A stretch of DNA of 64,000 nt. Origin: Bemisia tabaci (lineage: Eukaryota; Arthropoda; Insecta; Hemiptera; Aleyrodidae). Both the position numbers and the translations under genes were made by a program. Positions 21,666 through 31,470 of the stretch are shown in pieces (the first letter of the stretch is position 1; each line of letters starts with the position of its first letter). The notes under the pieces were generated by a model, which was not told the DNA's origin, ran no database searches, and saw only the letters and a program-made list of their open reading frames with translations. The DNA lies in NCBI RefSeq assembly GCF_918797505.1, contig NC_092795.1, positions 19,455,131-19,519,130 on the forward strand. Reading direction: 5' to 3'.

Positions 21666-22121
21666 CGCCGCTCCACCTCTCCTCCCGCCTAGCCAACACT
21701 CACCATCATGATACCAGGCTGCAGAATACGGCATTTTCATTCTTTTTGCTTTTGATCACTGCTAATAGTCATCTTCTTCCTAAATCTACCATAAAACCTT
21801 TCAACATACGCCTGAATTCACTTTATATCAGTATTTTAAGAACCCGAAGTTCCACGGGTAACCACCCATTGTCACCATTTGATGTGCTTTTCTTATCCTC
21901 CGCACGGAAATTTTTACGGAACTATTGTATTTTCCGAAAAGTACTCGTTGAGAGCTATCAGTTACAATTATTAAAAATGCAGAAAGTCCAGGTCCAAGAT
22001 TAAAAACACCAGTTTATTCACTCCGCCGTTAGCACAAATCAGCCCAGCGACGCCTCTTCGGCCGGGAGGTTTCGGGGTTTTGTTCCTTTTGGCTCTTGCG
22101 CTGTCATGGAGTACCCAGGGA

Positions 22122-22163
22122 CCGGCTACTATCTTCTCTTGTGTCTCAACTGCCGGACTGGAC
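22122..22163 (+). repeat. 42-bp direct repeat, left copy, ending in GACTGGAC
   Basis: It runs from CCGGCTACTATCTTC to CCGGACTGGAC and is repeated exactly at 22651-22692 on the other side of element B. The last eight bases, GACTGGAC, form the expected hAT target site. The right arm has one copy of the 42-bp segment plus an extra GACTGGAC (as reverse complement). Confidence 0.9.
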
Positions 22164-22650
22164 CAGTGTTACCGTTCTGCGTAATTGAGGGCTTTTTTTG
22201 CGTAATTGGAGGGTCGCTGCGTAGTGGCTGCGTAATGCGTAATGCTGCGTAATTGGAAGAATTCTGCGTAATTCGGCGTAATTCGTGCGTAATTGAAGTT
22301 TTTTAAAAATTTCAGTTTCTTATCGCGGTTTTTAGGTTAGGTACGTCATGCCGATCAAGGTAAACGGTCGTAGTAAAGATAGTTTTTTACCTAAAAAGCA
22401 ATGCTGCAAACTTTGCTACTAAATTCCCACCGTACATAGGAAACAAAAATATTTCAGAATTTCAAAATAAGCGAAAGATTGTTAACAATTTGGCTTAAAA
22501 TGCGTAATTACTGCGTAATTTGAAAATTTTTGCGTAATTTATGCGTATTTTGACAATTTTTCCTGCGTAATGGCGTGCGTAATTGGGAAATTTTTCTGCG
22601 TAATGTTGCGTAATTTGCCGTCGGGTTGCGTACGCAGAACGGTAACACTG
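22164..22650. mobile_element. Element B: hAT-like MITE with TGCGTAAT clusters
   Basis: Perfect 20-bp inverted ends CAGTGTTACCGTTCTGCGTA. TGCGTAAT occurs 14 times exactly, with near variants, in two clusters (about 22177-22290 and 22500-22616) around an A+T-rich middle. CAGTG-type ends and repeated subterminal motifs, which are transposase binding sites in known hATs, support hAT. No coding capacity. The left flank ends in GACTGGAC, but the right flank has 34 extra bases before GACTGGAC recurs (22685-22692). Confidence 0.85.
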
Positions 22651-22692
22651 CCGGCTACTATCTTCTCTTGTGTCTCAACTGCCGGACTGGAC
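22651..22692 (+). repeat. 42-bp direct repeat, right copy
   Basis: Identical to 22122-22163. The first 34 bases stand between element B and the second GACTGGAC; they are absent at this point in the right arm, so they were added in the left arm together with or after the insertion. Confidence 0.9.
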
Positions 22693-22793
22693 GGATCTCC
22701 CTTGGAACTCACTTGGACTAGGACTCTCTCTCTCATCTTGGAAATTGGACTCGGACTCTTATGAAGGAAAAGGACTTGCCCTCAGCATCAGTA

Positions 22794-22945
22794 ATGGATC
22801 AAGGACATGAAAGCGCTGTTCCTGTTTAGTAGCGGAGGTCCCTTGCCCGCTTGAAGAACGAAGTTTAGAGTCACCAGTCATGGATCAAGGACATGAAAGC
22901 GCTGTTCCTGTTTAGTAGCGGAGGTCCCTTGCCCGCTTGAAGAAG
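22794..22945 (+). repeat. 86-bp tandem duplication at the inner end of the left arm
   Basis: ATGGATCAAGGACATGAAAG, then CGCTGTTCCTGTTTAGTAGC and GGAGGTCCCTTGCCCGCTTG, starts at 22794 and again at 22880. The right arm has only one copy (24014-24072, reversed), so this duplication is specific to the left side or was lost on the right. Confidence 0.85.
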
Positions 22946-24013
22946 GAAGTTTGGAATCAACTCGGGCAGTCTACACCTCGGACTAAAGGTCATCGAGATT
23001 GTACAAGAGGACTCACTTTTCTGGCTTTTTTCTCCTCGCTTATTTCAAAGCAGCGTTTCTCCCCAGTCCAACGGAGCGGTTCATGAGACCAAGTCAAGGA
23101 TTTGGAAAAGTGTCATATTATATGACGAAAATAGCTCAAGAAAGCTATCAAGTGATGCTACCCTAACAATAATTTCTTTTCAGCTAAACCACTTGTATGT
23201 CAATATCCGCCGGATATTTTCATACAAGTTTGACTTCTCCTTCAAAAAATCTCATTTTTTCTTTTCTATCCTTTTCACTTTTTAAACTCCCTAATTAAAT
23301 ATTTTCATCCTAGCGTACGTTGCAATTCACGCTAGTTGCGAGTATATGTTGGCTATCCCATGTACTTATGGCTTCACTTCTTTCCTAATATTATATCATC
23401 CTGACGTTTGATTGCAACCACGTCAGTTGCGAGTGTTCGCGGCTATTCCGAGCACTTAAGCTTTCAAATTCTCTCTTCATCTCCCTAGCGTACGCTTGAC
23501 ATTCACGTTAGTTGCGGGCATCCCCCCTGGTGCCTATGATAAAAATTATTTCTCGCTTCAATTAGATTCATCTACCCCTATATCCTCATTTAATATTCCA
23601 ATTCCAATTAATCCTAGCGCATGTTAAATTCACGCTAGTTGCGAGCGCTTTTGCACTCTGCAAGCGCTTACGTGTTTCTCGTATAATATTCCCAAATTTT
23701 AATCTCTCCGTCACGATCATCTCCAACCAATATCTCACCCTAGCGTATGTTAAAGTTCACGCTAGTTGCGAGCGCTTTTGCACTCTGCAAACGCTCACGT
23801 GTTATTCATTTAAAATTCAAAGGTATTGATCATTCTCCAAGTTCTCTCATCATTTTTTCGTATCTGGATGTTACGGTCTTTGCCGGTTTCTGGCCACCTC
23901 GAAAATTAAACCGGCTGGTCCCTCGGAAATTAAGCTAATCTTTTTCATCGGCTTGTGCCTTATTTTTGTTATATTTTTTTTTTTTTTTTTGAGGCCCTCG
24001 TCGTTCCATTTGG
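22853..24013 (+). mobile_element. Loop (unique centre) of the giant foldback
   Basis: About 1.16 kb between the arms. It has no open frame long enough for a transposase. It contains the duplicated inner arm end (to 22945), a near-perfect hairpin at 23191-23229 (CTTGTATG, AATATCCGCCGGATATT, CATACAAG), the five-unit CCTAGCGTA repeat (23312-23805) and a T run at about 23979-23990. The element is therefore non-autonomous as it stands. Confidence 0.8.
23312..23805 (+). repeat. Five spaced hairpin units in the foldback loop
   Basis: Units begin near 23312, 23399, 23485, 23611 and 23739. Each has CCTAGCGTACGTT or a variant, a short spacer, TTCACGCTAGTTGCGAG, and in the last two also CGCTTTTGCACTCTGCAAGC. 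CTAGCGT pairs with ACGCTAG in each unit. The second unit shows compensated changes (CTGACGT with ACGTCAG), which suggests the pairing itself is kept. Confidence 0.8.
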
Positions 24014-24171
24014 GCGGGCAAGGGACCTCCGCTACTAAACAGGAACAGCGCTTTCATGTCCTTGATCCATTACTGATGCTGAGGGCAAGTCCTTTTCCTT
24101 CATAAGAGTCCGAGTCCAATTTCCAAGATGAGAGAGAGAGTCCTAGTCCAAGTGAGTTCCAAGGGAGATCC

Positions 24172-24187
24172 GTCCAGTCGTCCAGTC
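24172..24187. repeat. 8-bp tandem duplication, hAT excision footprint
   Basis: GTCCAGTC occurs twice in tandem (24172-24179, 24180-24187). The corresponding left-arm site has GACTGGAC next to element B. A tandem target duplication without the element is what imprecise hAT excision leaves. Confidence 0.8.
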
Positions 24188-24333
24188 CGGCAGTTGAGAC
24201 ACAAGAGAAGATAGTAGCCGGTCCCTGGGTACTCCATGACAGCGCAAGAGCCAAAAGGAACAAAACCCCGAAACCTCCCGGCCGAAGAGGCGTCGCTGGG
24301 CTGATTTGTGCTAACGGCGGAGTGAATAAACTG

Positions 24334-26502
24334 GGCTGCGTTCCAGAATTCATCGCGATGTAAATCGGTTGAATCGGTTGTGCATCAAAGTGTTTTTGGG
24401 ACCGGTGAATAGTAGACGATTCATCGGTGCAGATCCATCAAAGCGTTTTTGGAATTCTGATTGATTCCATCGCTATGACGTAGAGTAGATCAACCGGATC
24501 AACCAGATCAATCGTACTCTCGGATTGCGATGAAGCCGATGCACGCCGATGTAGATGACGTCGCGTGACGTAATTAACCTCCAAATATAAACTAAATAAG
24601 TAAATAATATGTCCTCCTGACAATAGACAATTTCTCCATTATTCAGTATTCTCCTTTTCTATGAGATGTATGAAGTTTTTTTTAGTTTATTTCGAATGGA
24701 AATAATTTTAGGAGCCTGTGATAATTCGTGGTTTTCATCTATTGACTATGAAATTATGTATGTATCCAGGAAGTTTTGATGTTTTGATTATTTGAAAGTG
24801 TTGTGTTGCCATGGTCAAGATATTACCCGCGGACAGATTGGCACTAACAGATCAAAGGTCATTTCATTTTAATTTTATATTCTGCTGCAACTAGGCTCCA
24901 AGTTAATAGGCTGTAACATTGTGTAAGTGCAATATTTGAATACCTTTGTCCTTTAACAAAGCAAAGTGCGCTAGTGTTCTAATCGGCACTATGAGTTATC
25001 AATTTGATACATTTTCACTTACCTTTCCGTGCCATTGCCTATCGCTTTCAGCATTGATTCAATATTATTTTTCGATGTTAACATGGAAGTTTCATCACTA
25101 ATAATTTGTATGAAGAGCTGAATTTATCTCCTGCTATAGCAATGTTCTATAATGGTTTGCAACGCCATCAGTGCCAACTGGACACATTCTGCCTTCAACC
25201 CCAGATGAGTAGGGCCTACCCTCAGTATAAGTAAGTAAAAATTGAAGTTGCTTTTTCTTCATCTTAGAGGCAGTTCTTAAAATATTAGACATGCATTCAT
25301 ATGGGTGTTTGGGTTAGCGTCACACCGTTATGTCTTGACGCAAGTAGGGCCCGTAGGTCACAAAAGCATTATCAGAGGGAAAGGAGAGGGATCAATCCAA
25401 AATTGAGCGCCATATATTTAATGAACAGCCTCCTATCTGAATATTCTTATTCATAATTAATTTTCACTAGGAGAAGTTTCGTTGGTCTAAGTACTTCAAA
25501 GAGTATACAAAATATGAGATTTTCATCCAAAATTTCTGTAGAATAGGACTTAACTTCTTTGGACAAAGTGTCAAAGAATGAACACAGTCTGCGGAAGTCT
25601 CAGTACTGAGCTCTGACGCAGAGCACGATTGAATCGTCCTGAGATGCTATCTAACTCATTTAATAAATATTGATAGTTACCAAGGTTTTGCTGCGATTGC
25701 TTCCACTGAAAGCCTTGTTACAAAGCCTGCCAATAAAATTTCCTGAAACCAAGCAAACTTGCAGGTCCATCTGCACAACCTTAGTTCTCAAGAAATATTC
25801 AGTGGCTCAGCTTCCTTGTTGAGGACTTTAATGCTCTCCTCAATGGTTGATTTCTCGCCTGAAGTTGTTGGGGTATTCAACAATGTGTGCGAACAAAGTA
25901 GCGACAAGCCACTGAGAAAGCGATCAGGACTACTTACGTATTGAGAGAAATGCTTACTAACACTTAAACAGACAGATGATTCCTGCAGGATCATCTGTTT
26001 TGACTGCCTTTAATCAGCTGGTGAGATCAAACATCAGATCTCTAGCATGTAAGCAGAAAGATATCATGTAAAGATAAGTGTAAGGTGTCCAAATGACATG
26101 GAAAGAGCAGTTACAAATAACTTCAAGAAAGCAAAACACTCTACGATAGCAACTTCACATGGGTAAACTTTAACAGATGGCAGGACAAGACTCCAAACAA
26201 ATCCTGCAGAATAATCGAAAAACTCAAATGACTGCAATGCTGCCAGCAATTTCGCTACTATAACATGAAGCCCCAAACACTTAAAATTGAGGAAAACGAA
26301 AACAGATTGCTTCGCTGATAAGTGATAATAGTAAACAAAACAAACCCGTTCATCGAAAATTTCATCAAAGCGTTTTTGGGATCAATCGATGATACGTCAT
26401 CTGACTTTCCATCAGACTCCATCAGTTACGTCAGCATGACGCCATGTTCTACTATGCTTCTGATGGACGATCCATCAAAAAGATGAATTCTGGAACGCAG
26501 CC
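24334..26502. mobile_element. Element C: 2.17-kb PIF/Harbinger-like insertion
   Basis: The ends are GGCTGCGTTCCAGAATTCAT and ATGAATTCTGGAACGCAGCC. CTG flanks both ends (24331-24333, 26503-26505), and the left arm shows the intact site AACTGGTG (as reverse complement). A 3-bp CWG or TWA duplication with GG-starting ends is typical of PIF/Harbinger (family knowledge). Both subterminal regions carry CATCAAAGCGTTTTTGG and ATCCATCA words. The 1.5-kb interior has no frame over 85 codons and no recognisable transposase. Confidence 0.8.
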
Positions 26503-28538
26503 CTGGTGTTTTTAATCTTGGACCTGGACTTTCTGCATTTTTAATAATTGTAACTGATAGCTCTCAACGAGTACTTTTCGGAAAATACAATAGTTCCGTG
26601 GAAACTTGCGTGCGGAGGATAAGAAAAGCACATCAAATGGTGACAATGGGTGGTTACCCGTGGAACTTCGGGTTCTTGAAATACTGATATAAAGTGAATT
26701 CAGGCGTATGTTGAAAGGTTTTATGGTAGATTTAGGAAGAAGATGACTATTAGCAGTGATCAAAAGCAAAAAGAATGAAAGTGCCGTATTCTGCAGCCTG
26801 GTATCATGATGGTGAGTGTTGGCTAGGCGGGAGGGGAGGTGGAGCGGCGGGTGCTGCGCGGGATCTGCGCGCCAGCACGGTCAAAGCTGGAATGATTTCA
26901 TTGGCTCCTGGAATTTTGCTCGGCCGAGCTTCGATTATGCAACGAGCCAATGAGGAGTGATGTTCGCGCGGGAAAATTCAAAGAGATGGTTTTCTCTCTT
27001 ATTCATATTTCCCGCTCGGGAATAATTTTGCGCGGGAACGGATGCTAGCTGAGAGCCAGTAAAATTGAAAGGAGAAGCTACACAGGCAGTAGCTCACTTA
27101 GCTATTGGTGCTCGCGTAAATGTGGGAGCTACTTTAATTTTAATCCTGAATAATTTTGCTTTGTAACTTTTAGCAGGAAAAACTCTGTTTTTCTCTAAGA
27201 CATAATAATTTTCGCATTGGAAAAATGAATGCTGAAGTTCTACAGAAACCTGCATCCATACTTTAATGAGCGGGGACTTTCTGATGCGCTTTTTAAATGA
27301 ATGAGTGAGTAATATGTTTTATTCACGCTAAGCGATGAATAATTTTGATTATATTCTTTAGAGACTAATTTACTAACTGACCTGCAGGGCGGCCGAAAGC
27401 AGGGTTAAATAAAGCCTTGCAATTGACTTACGGGAAAAATAGCCTTTCCGTTTTTACGGGGTTTTGCAGTCCCTGTTTAGGGATTTTTTTGTAAGGATTG
27501 TTTCTAAATAATTTTAACTTGACTTCCGTTGCGGGAGAAGTAAAGCGGAGGTAAAGTTCTGAGCTCGGGTGAGCCGCACTAGCTTTTTATTTGAGATTCT
27601 ATTTGATTTCAATGCAATTTTATTTAGGTTCTTTTCATTCGCTAAGGTGAGCGAAGAAAACAAAACACTCTTGTGATGAGAGTATTCAGTGGATGGAAGA
27701 GGCGTTCTAACTTAAAGTGCTATACTAACCTTTCCTATTTTTTTTAATTGACGTGAGTTAAGTTGTTTTGTTCGCCGTGGTGAGCGAAAAAACCCTGAAA
27801 AAACTTTCGCGAGAAGGATCCCAGGAAAAAAAGAATGTGGAAAAAAGGTGTTCTAAGTTCTTAGTGTTGTACTAACCTTTTTTTTTCAGTTTTAATTGAC
27901 GTGATTTAAGCTGTTTTATTCGCCGTGGTGAGCGAAAAAACCCCGAAGAGTTTTTATGTTAAAGCCTCCGGGAAAAAGGAAGGGGCGGAAAAAAGGCGTT
28001 CTAAGTTCTTAGTGTCATACTAACCTTTTTTCCAGTTTTAATTGACGTGATTTAAGCTGTTTTATTCGCCGTGGTGAGCGAAAAAACGAGGAAAGGTTTT
28101 CGTGAAGAGAGATTTCCGAAACAACAGAAACAATACTTCCTTCAGTGAGTTTTCTTGAACTTCATCCGCATATACATGCAGAAAAACAAGCTTTTAAAAT
28201 CAGGTTTTCTTTTTCGCTGATCTTTGTAACGCTTGCTGTGCTGATTTATGAATGTAAAATTAAGAAATTCTTACATTCCATTTTCCATTAACATTAAGAA
28301 GCTGGGCGGTCAGACAACTCGCAAGTACCGAGTCGTCGTGCACATGCTAAAAAGTCAGAGCTCTAGACACCAACGGGTTCGCGGTTTCTCTGATAGAGCG
28401 CGGCTGCTTGGTTCGTCATAGTGCCTACAGGATTCACTAGTGGCGCAGCGCTCTGCTACCAAGCTCATGATAGAGTCGTCGCGCACACGCGGTTTTTGGT
28501 CATAACTTTTCTTTTTTTTTTACCAGTGCGCGGCAACA

Positions 28539-28563
28539 GTTTTCGTTCTCACTGATTCAATTG
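28539..28563. mobile_element. AATTGAATCAGTGAG-family MITE, right end
   Basis: GTTTTCGTTCTCACTGATTC then AATTG completes the element begun at 17971. Its start repeats the GTTTT at 18212-18216. The uninterrupted order GTGTGTTTTCGTTCTCACTG is present at 51597-51616, which gives the empty site. Confidence 0.85.
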
Positions 28564-29020
28564 ATAACTACCGGGTAAAGAAAAATTAATAACTCGAACC
28601 CCCGCCCTTTGAGGTGCAACTACAAGAGTCACCAATGAAAATATGCCTCGCCCAACGTGGTATGGATGCGCGAAAATAATGTTGTATTGGTTGAGGTGAA
28701 GGTGTATTTACATTGAAAATCACGTAGAGTGCGCTTTAATAATTTTTCACGGAGATAAGACAGAGACACCGACGGGGATGGCGGACTCAGCGCGCGTAAT
28801 ATATCGCCTTCTGGACAGGGTGACGCCGACACGCCGACGCTCTCAATGAAGATGTGCACCGTGAAATATTGCAAATTTTATCTGATCGGATTGTTTATCG
28901 CTCGCCACTCCACCCCTGCCACTTTCATCCAAGGAATACTCGGTTAGCTTTTCTAAAAGGAATCGAATAAGAGGCCGAATGCATAGTTTAAAATGTCAGT
29001 GTCTATGGTTATTTTGGGTT
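28564..29020. other. Spacer, nothing recognised
   Basis: No supported gene or repeat between the host MITE end and the next MITE. Open frames are short and featureless. Confidence 0.45.
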
Positions 29021-29255
29021 CACTGAAAAAAAAAAAAAAACACATTGGATCGAGAGTCCAGACTCTTGAAAACATTGACAAGAAAAATGACTCTTGATTC
29101 AATCGGATTTTTGCTTGAATCAAAAGGAAATCCGCTCAAATTAAGAGGCTTGGTTCTTGATTTAAGCTAGATTCTGATTGAATCAAGAGTACTTTTTCTT
29201 GTCCATGTTTTTAAGAGTCTGGACTCTAGACCCAATGTGTTTTTTTTTTTCAGTG
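29021..29255 (+). mobile_element. CACTGGAAAA-family MITE, copy 4
   Basis: A full-length copy in + orientation (centre GCTCAAATTAAGAGGCTTGG). It runs from CACTGAAAAAAAAAAAAAAC to TTTTTTTTTTTTCAGTG, with AGTCCAGACTCTTG and AGAGTCTGGACTCTAG arms. Confidence 0.85.
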
Positions 29256-31020
29256 TTACTTTGAGTTGCTTTGTATCGTCAGATCAACCCAAAGGACTTC
29301 GGTGATGGACAAAATTTTTGGTCACATCGACCAAAACTGATGGTTACTTCGAGGCATCTCTAGATGAAAAGGTGACCTGCAGAACTATCTAATGTACTTC
29401 AGTCCCTCTCGATGCCACTTTGAGGTTGTGAGGTGGCAAGGTTATTGAACGTGGAACCATCGCTCTGAAGGCGATCCAGGTCAATCCTAGTGTGCGCCTG
29501 ATTTTTTACGAGGTTGTTAAATTTCAACCCAAAAATTTGGTGAATGTAACTCAAAGAAAATAAACTATTCTGTGTTCGCTGACAAGTACTCTGTATAAAT
29601 TTTAAGCCGTATTGTTGGCTCTTTTCTTCACGAGAAAATAAATCAGGAGCGTAAATGTTGAAACACCGCAATGGTGATACATGGTTTCGCACTTTCGCCA
29701 TCGATATTGATCGTGAGTTTTTCACCCTCTCTCGATTAGAAACTATCCGGATTCAGGGCTCCTTACAAAAATGTTGGAATATTTTGCGTTTCTCTTAATA
29801 ATTTTTAGCGCCCAGATGAACATTTTCCTGGAAATTGTTAGGTAATTTACAAGATACAAAATGACTATACTTCTGAGTCCGAGAGTGATTTCAAAGTTTT
29901 CAAAGTCGACGCAGGCGATTCGGAATAATTAAAAATTAATTGATATTTCAGATAAAATAGTTAATCAACTTTTGTTTATAATTTTGCAAGATAAGCCATA
30001 CGGGAATAAAAATTATTAATAATACCTAAACCGCAAAACAAGGTGTGAGAAGCCATGAGACAACGGCAAAGACACGGATCATTAATTTAACAGAGCAGAT
30101 CTCCGATTCTTTCACACATGCGAGTTCATGCAAAGCAAATGAACCTCGGTAGAAGATATATTCATCATTATTTTCTCCCGGCACGAAGAACAGAAGGTGA
30201 GTCATAAATTACCGAAGAATTGACAGTCTATCGCTGAAGCCTGAAGTACGTGGGTTTCGGGATGGCATCATGCGATGCTCCGCACGAAAGCGTCGAGCGT
30301 TTAACTTAACGGCGTTTTTTCGCGAGGTCCTTGAAATTTGTCGCGGGACCATAAAATTTCGCCGTGATAAACGAGTGAAAATTTGGCAGATTCACGCCTC
30401 CGCTTTTCCGGTCGTCTGCGTAAACCGTTGGCATCGGCCGCGGCCGGCGCTAGTCGTTTGACGAGATCGACGAATTCGATGACTCAACGTCTTGTTTTCG
30501 GTTTAATTTTAAGTAGGCCCTGCTCGCGCCACGGCCCACACGATTCGAGTTCATAAGATCTGTTGAGCCCATTTCTGCTGCCTCGGTATAAGCTAAAATT
30601 GAGTGTTGTCCTCTTTTATTCTAAGTCGAGGCGCCGTAGCACTTACGTTTTTTTGTACTGCCAATGAATGCCCGTCCAAAGACGACCATATTGGTAACGA
30701 GTTGATACCATATTGTTACCAACATGGTCTGTTTTGAACTTAGATGGTGTCAATACGGCATCGACGTCAGTTGCGATTTTGAAAGTTGGGAATCCAGTTT
30801 AAATCCATTAAAAATATCGATTTTAGGCGAGACGAGCTGCCACTAGATAGTGTTAGATAGTGTCTTGTGTCAACAAATCTAACACTACCGGAAAGTACAT
30901 AGTCCATTAGTACACAGCTGTCGTTCATGTTTTTTTTTTATAGCCTTTTCTCTTACATAAAGAAATCCGCGACACCGCGCCGCTTAGAAATGCGGAGCGG
31001 CGCGGCGCTTAGAAACGACT
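29256..31020. other. No gene recognised; C+G-rich patch at 30250-30560
   Basis: Mostly A+T-rich. A CpG-rich patch lies at about 30250-30560 (CGGCCGCGGCCGGCGC near 30437), with a small palindrome ACCATATTGGTAAC/GTTACC nearby at 30687-30722. No exon could be supported. Confidence 0.4.
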
Positions 31021-31440
31021 GTTTCACATACTGTAGAATCAACTGTTTCACATACATTTACATACATGTACATATAAAGCCGCTTTTATAGCGCTCTCTG
31101 GCGCTCTGCGACACCTAGCCGCCAAAGTCCCCTATCCTCCCAAAGCCCTTCATGGAGTTGGCACACCCGCATTTCTTCTAAGACCCCCTGTCGCCACCCT
31201 TTCACTGGGCGTCCCCTTCGTCTCCTCCTAGGAGGCACCCAATCAAGCATCTTCTTCGGGTGCCTTTCGTCCGCCATCCTATTGACATGACCGTACCAGA
31301 CAAGCTGTCTGGTCATGACGTCAAATACGATGTCATTTGCGACTCCCACGATATCATTCCATATTATTGCGGACCCGATCTCTTTTAGAGAGGGCATGCG
31401 AAGAGCAACAGAGGTGGATTTCTGGCAGGAATTTCCAAGA
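31021..31440 (-). mobile_element. LINE 3' end with an inverted 5' piece
   Basis: On the minus strand it carries the C-terminal LINE coding region (31086-31397) and a short 3' end with ATGTACATGTATGTAAATGT-type simple repeats (31021-31080). At about 31393-31435 the + strand encodes MRRATEVDFWQEFPRDRV, which in LINE proteins lies just before the RDRVRN segment that begins the minus-strand part. The two pieces abut head to head and both contain AGAGATCGGG. This is the structure produced by twin priming. Confidence 0.65.
31086..31397 (-). pseudogene. LINE polyprotein C-terminal fragment, frameshifted
   Basis: The frame contains DIVFDVMTRQLVWYGHVNRM, then ADERHPKKMLDWVPP, then RRRRRGRPVKGW, and ends at 31086. 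This W(Y/L)GHVxRM-xxxRxPKKxLxWxPPxRRxRGRPxxxW order is the conserved end of many arthropod LINE proteins. The preceding segment SKRDRVRNNME is in a different frame, so a frameshift lies near 31350. There are no RT motifs, so this is a dead 5'-truncated copy. Confidence 0.8.
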
Positions 31441-31470
31441 GATCGGGTATACTTTTTTCAGCCATATTAA

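Larger units (their letters stand above)
18217..22852 (+). mobile_element. Left arm of the giant foldback element
   Basis: It starts TGTTGCCGCGCACTGG and pairs with the right arm (24014-28538, reversed) along its whole length once later insertions are removed: 19915-21665 plus a 6-bp duplication, and 22164-22684. The remaining arm is about 2.35 kb. By eye the arms differ at only a few bases, for example TGTGGGCAC against TGTAGGCAC near 18330. The arm contains a tandem array (18665-19130) and a stretch with CCCGAGCGGGAAAT and TTTTCCCGCGCG. No transposase is recognised. Confidence 0.9.
24014..28538 (-). mobile_element. Right arm of the giant foldback element
   Basis: The reverse complement of the left arm, interrupted only by element C (24334-26502 plus a 3-bp duplication). 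It ends CCAGTGCGCGGCAACA at 28538, followed by GTTTT (28539-28543), the right copy of the 5-bp target duplication. Removing element C and the 8-bp footprint leaves about 2.35 kb, matching the left arm. Confidence 0.9.

Noticed and set aside
18217..28538. LTR retrotransposon reading of the TG...CA ends and 5-bp duplication
   Set aside because: The long repeats are inverted, not direct, and no gag-pol frame, primer-binding site or polypurine tract is visible.
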